Source of the DNA: Cinnamomum chago
Taxonomy: Eukaryota > Streptophyta > Magnoliopsida > Laurales > Lauraceae
NCBI GenBank assembly: GCA_038049695.1
Contig: CP142459.1
Span: 71,480,501 to 71,544,500, forward strand
Direction: 5' to 3'
DNA length: 64,000 bases
This document shows positions 62,896 through 64,000 of this stretch, piece by piece; within the stretch, counting starts at the first letter, position 1, and every line of letters starts with the position of its first letter. The notes below the pieces were generated by a model. That model worked only from the letters and a program-made list of their open reading frames with translations. It searched no databases and was not told the DNA's origin. Position numbers and translations under genes: made by a program.

Positions 62896-64000
62896 CAAAA
62901 CAGATGAGGCTTAAAATAGACAAAATCCAAAGCAAAAGGTATTCTCCTATTAGGATTTTAGAGTTCCATAAACAAACAGGCCCTATAGAGTTCCAAGGAT
63001 CCATGCAGTCCAGTATGAGAAACCCCACAAGGAGTGTCTCCTTCACCCTTGGCAAAAGAGCCAATATTTTCATGCGCCTCTTTAGGGGCGTTTGTGTAGC
63101 GCCAGTACAAAAAAGGGTGGACAATTGCTCGACATGCTTACTGCAATAACGAAATGGCCTTCCAATCCCTCCTTTTTTGGGATTTTCCCACCAAGATCCA
63201 AACATCTTCAACAGAGTGGTAAGAAAGCCAGATCCGTGGAAGAGAAAATGCCCGGTTTTTCCTTCCGAGACCAGCACTATATCCATTCTTAAGGAAGAAA
63301 ATAGGGCCTTTTCATAATATTTTAGACAAAATGGATAAACAACTGATGGCATTAGACCCATATTCACCAGACCACATAGACAATGGATTATAAAAATGTA
63401 CATGGGCCTTATTATTTCAGCCCATGTTATAATCGGGTCCAGATTCGATGGGAAACAATGGTCAAATGTCCCCAACACGAAAAAACTAAACTTTGCCAAA
63501 AAGACTAGAGATAGTTAATTTTCTTAAGAATTTTGTTTCTATTTATGCTTAACATCAAATAGGGCCAGGTATTTGTTAACTGTACGTATTGAACATGGAT
63601 GCAATTTTCTTCAATGTGTAGGCAATTTCAATGCCATGTTTTCATTGCTTCCTTTAATTGGGGATAAAATAAAATTATTGTTTCTTTGGAGGAAAATGGT
63701 CTTCCTTGGTTTCTAATGATTTGTGGGGGGAAAAAAAAAACCTGATAACTTCATGTTGTTACCGCATCATATAGGGGTGGCTTGTATGCCACTAAAATAA
63801 ACCATGGTTTGGAATAAATTATTTAGAAGTAAAAATAGGCTTACTGGATATTGTTAGCCAATAGTAATTGCAAATTGTTTGGTCGCCATATTAATGATTG
63901 TGTCTATTGCCTTTTAGAGATGATAATAAAGTTTTTAAACAACATATTTCTTTGAAAGAGTTTCTAGCTAAAATTTGTTATTTTGGAAATTCATAAACCA
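62896..64000. other. Unassigned; longest unexplained open frame
   Basis: The minus strand is open for 215 codons at 62,852-63,499, but the translation is rich in Leu, Ile, Phe and Gly, shows no motif I recognise and runs into the 60-bp duplication. GGGCCTGTTTGTTTATGG on the minus strand near 62,970-62,987 looks like a MITE end, so the open frame may lie in transposon sequence. 63,500-64,000 shows nothing recognisable. Confidence 0.35.

Noticed and set aside
62852-63499. 215-codon minus-strand open frame as a gene or an organellar DNA insert
   Set aside because: No similarity I can recall to chloroplast or mitochondrial genes, no motif, and one end lies in a tandem duplication and MITE-like sequence.

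Overview
This is a 64 kb stretch of flowering-plant nuclear DNA. The evidence is intron-rich genes with GT-AG splice sites, plant-specific families (a cellulose synthase-interactive protein, a heavy-metal-associated isoprenylated protein, a plant aspartyl protease), and many plant-type transposons: hAT elements, PIF/Harbinger- and Mutator-type MITEs, tRNA-derived SINEs, L1 LINE fragments and a foldback element. The window is AT-rich and gene-poor, about four genes in 64 kb, all on the minus strand. I cannot name the species; nothing looks like a grass genome.

Layout. (1) 0.2-6.7 kb: remains of an unrecognised proline-rich multi-exon gene, minus strand. A 1,538-bp hAT element with a perfect 8-bp target duplication sits inside one exon, and a two-exon module is duplicated. 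(2) 7-14 kb: intergenic DNA with a hairpin MITE, hAT elements and a SINE with an 11-bp target duplication. (3) 14.5-15.1 kb: an intact two-exon HIPP gene. (4) 17.8-22.5 kb: a 4.7 kb foldback element with two nearly identical arms of about 1.3 kb. Its loop holds a 117-bp minisatellite, an array of 18-bp perfect palindromes spaced at exactly 22 or 44 bp, and the decayed C-terminus of a Ulp1-type (C48) protease. (5) 22.6-29.3 kb: MITEs, a tandem array of about 390-bp units alternating as A-B dimers, and a SINE. (6) 30.0-38.3 kb: a ten-exon aspartyl protease gene whose first active-site motif reads DTE instead of DTG. (7) 38.5-43.8 kb: intergenic. (8) 44.1-56.8 kb: a full CELLULOSE SYNTHASE INTERACTIVE 1-like gene (armadillo repeats plus C-terminal C2 domain, about 2,130 residues) in which the family's usual start codon is CTG. 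(9) 57-64 kb: intergenic DNA with MITE and LINE pieces.

The genes are independent transcription units; there is no operon or cluster. The CSI1-like protein would link cellulose synthase complexes to cortical microtubules, the HIPP would be a prenylated metal-binding protein, and the protease would be secreted and probably GPI-anchored. The most unusual part of the window is the foldback element with its phased palindromes. All splice models were made by eye from splice sites and remembered family sequences, without alignment tools.
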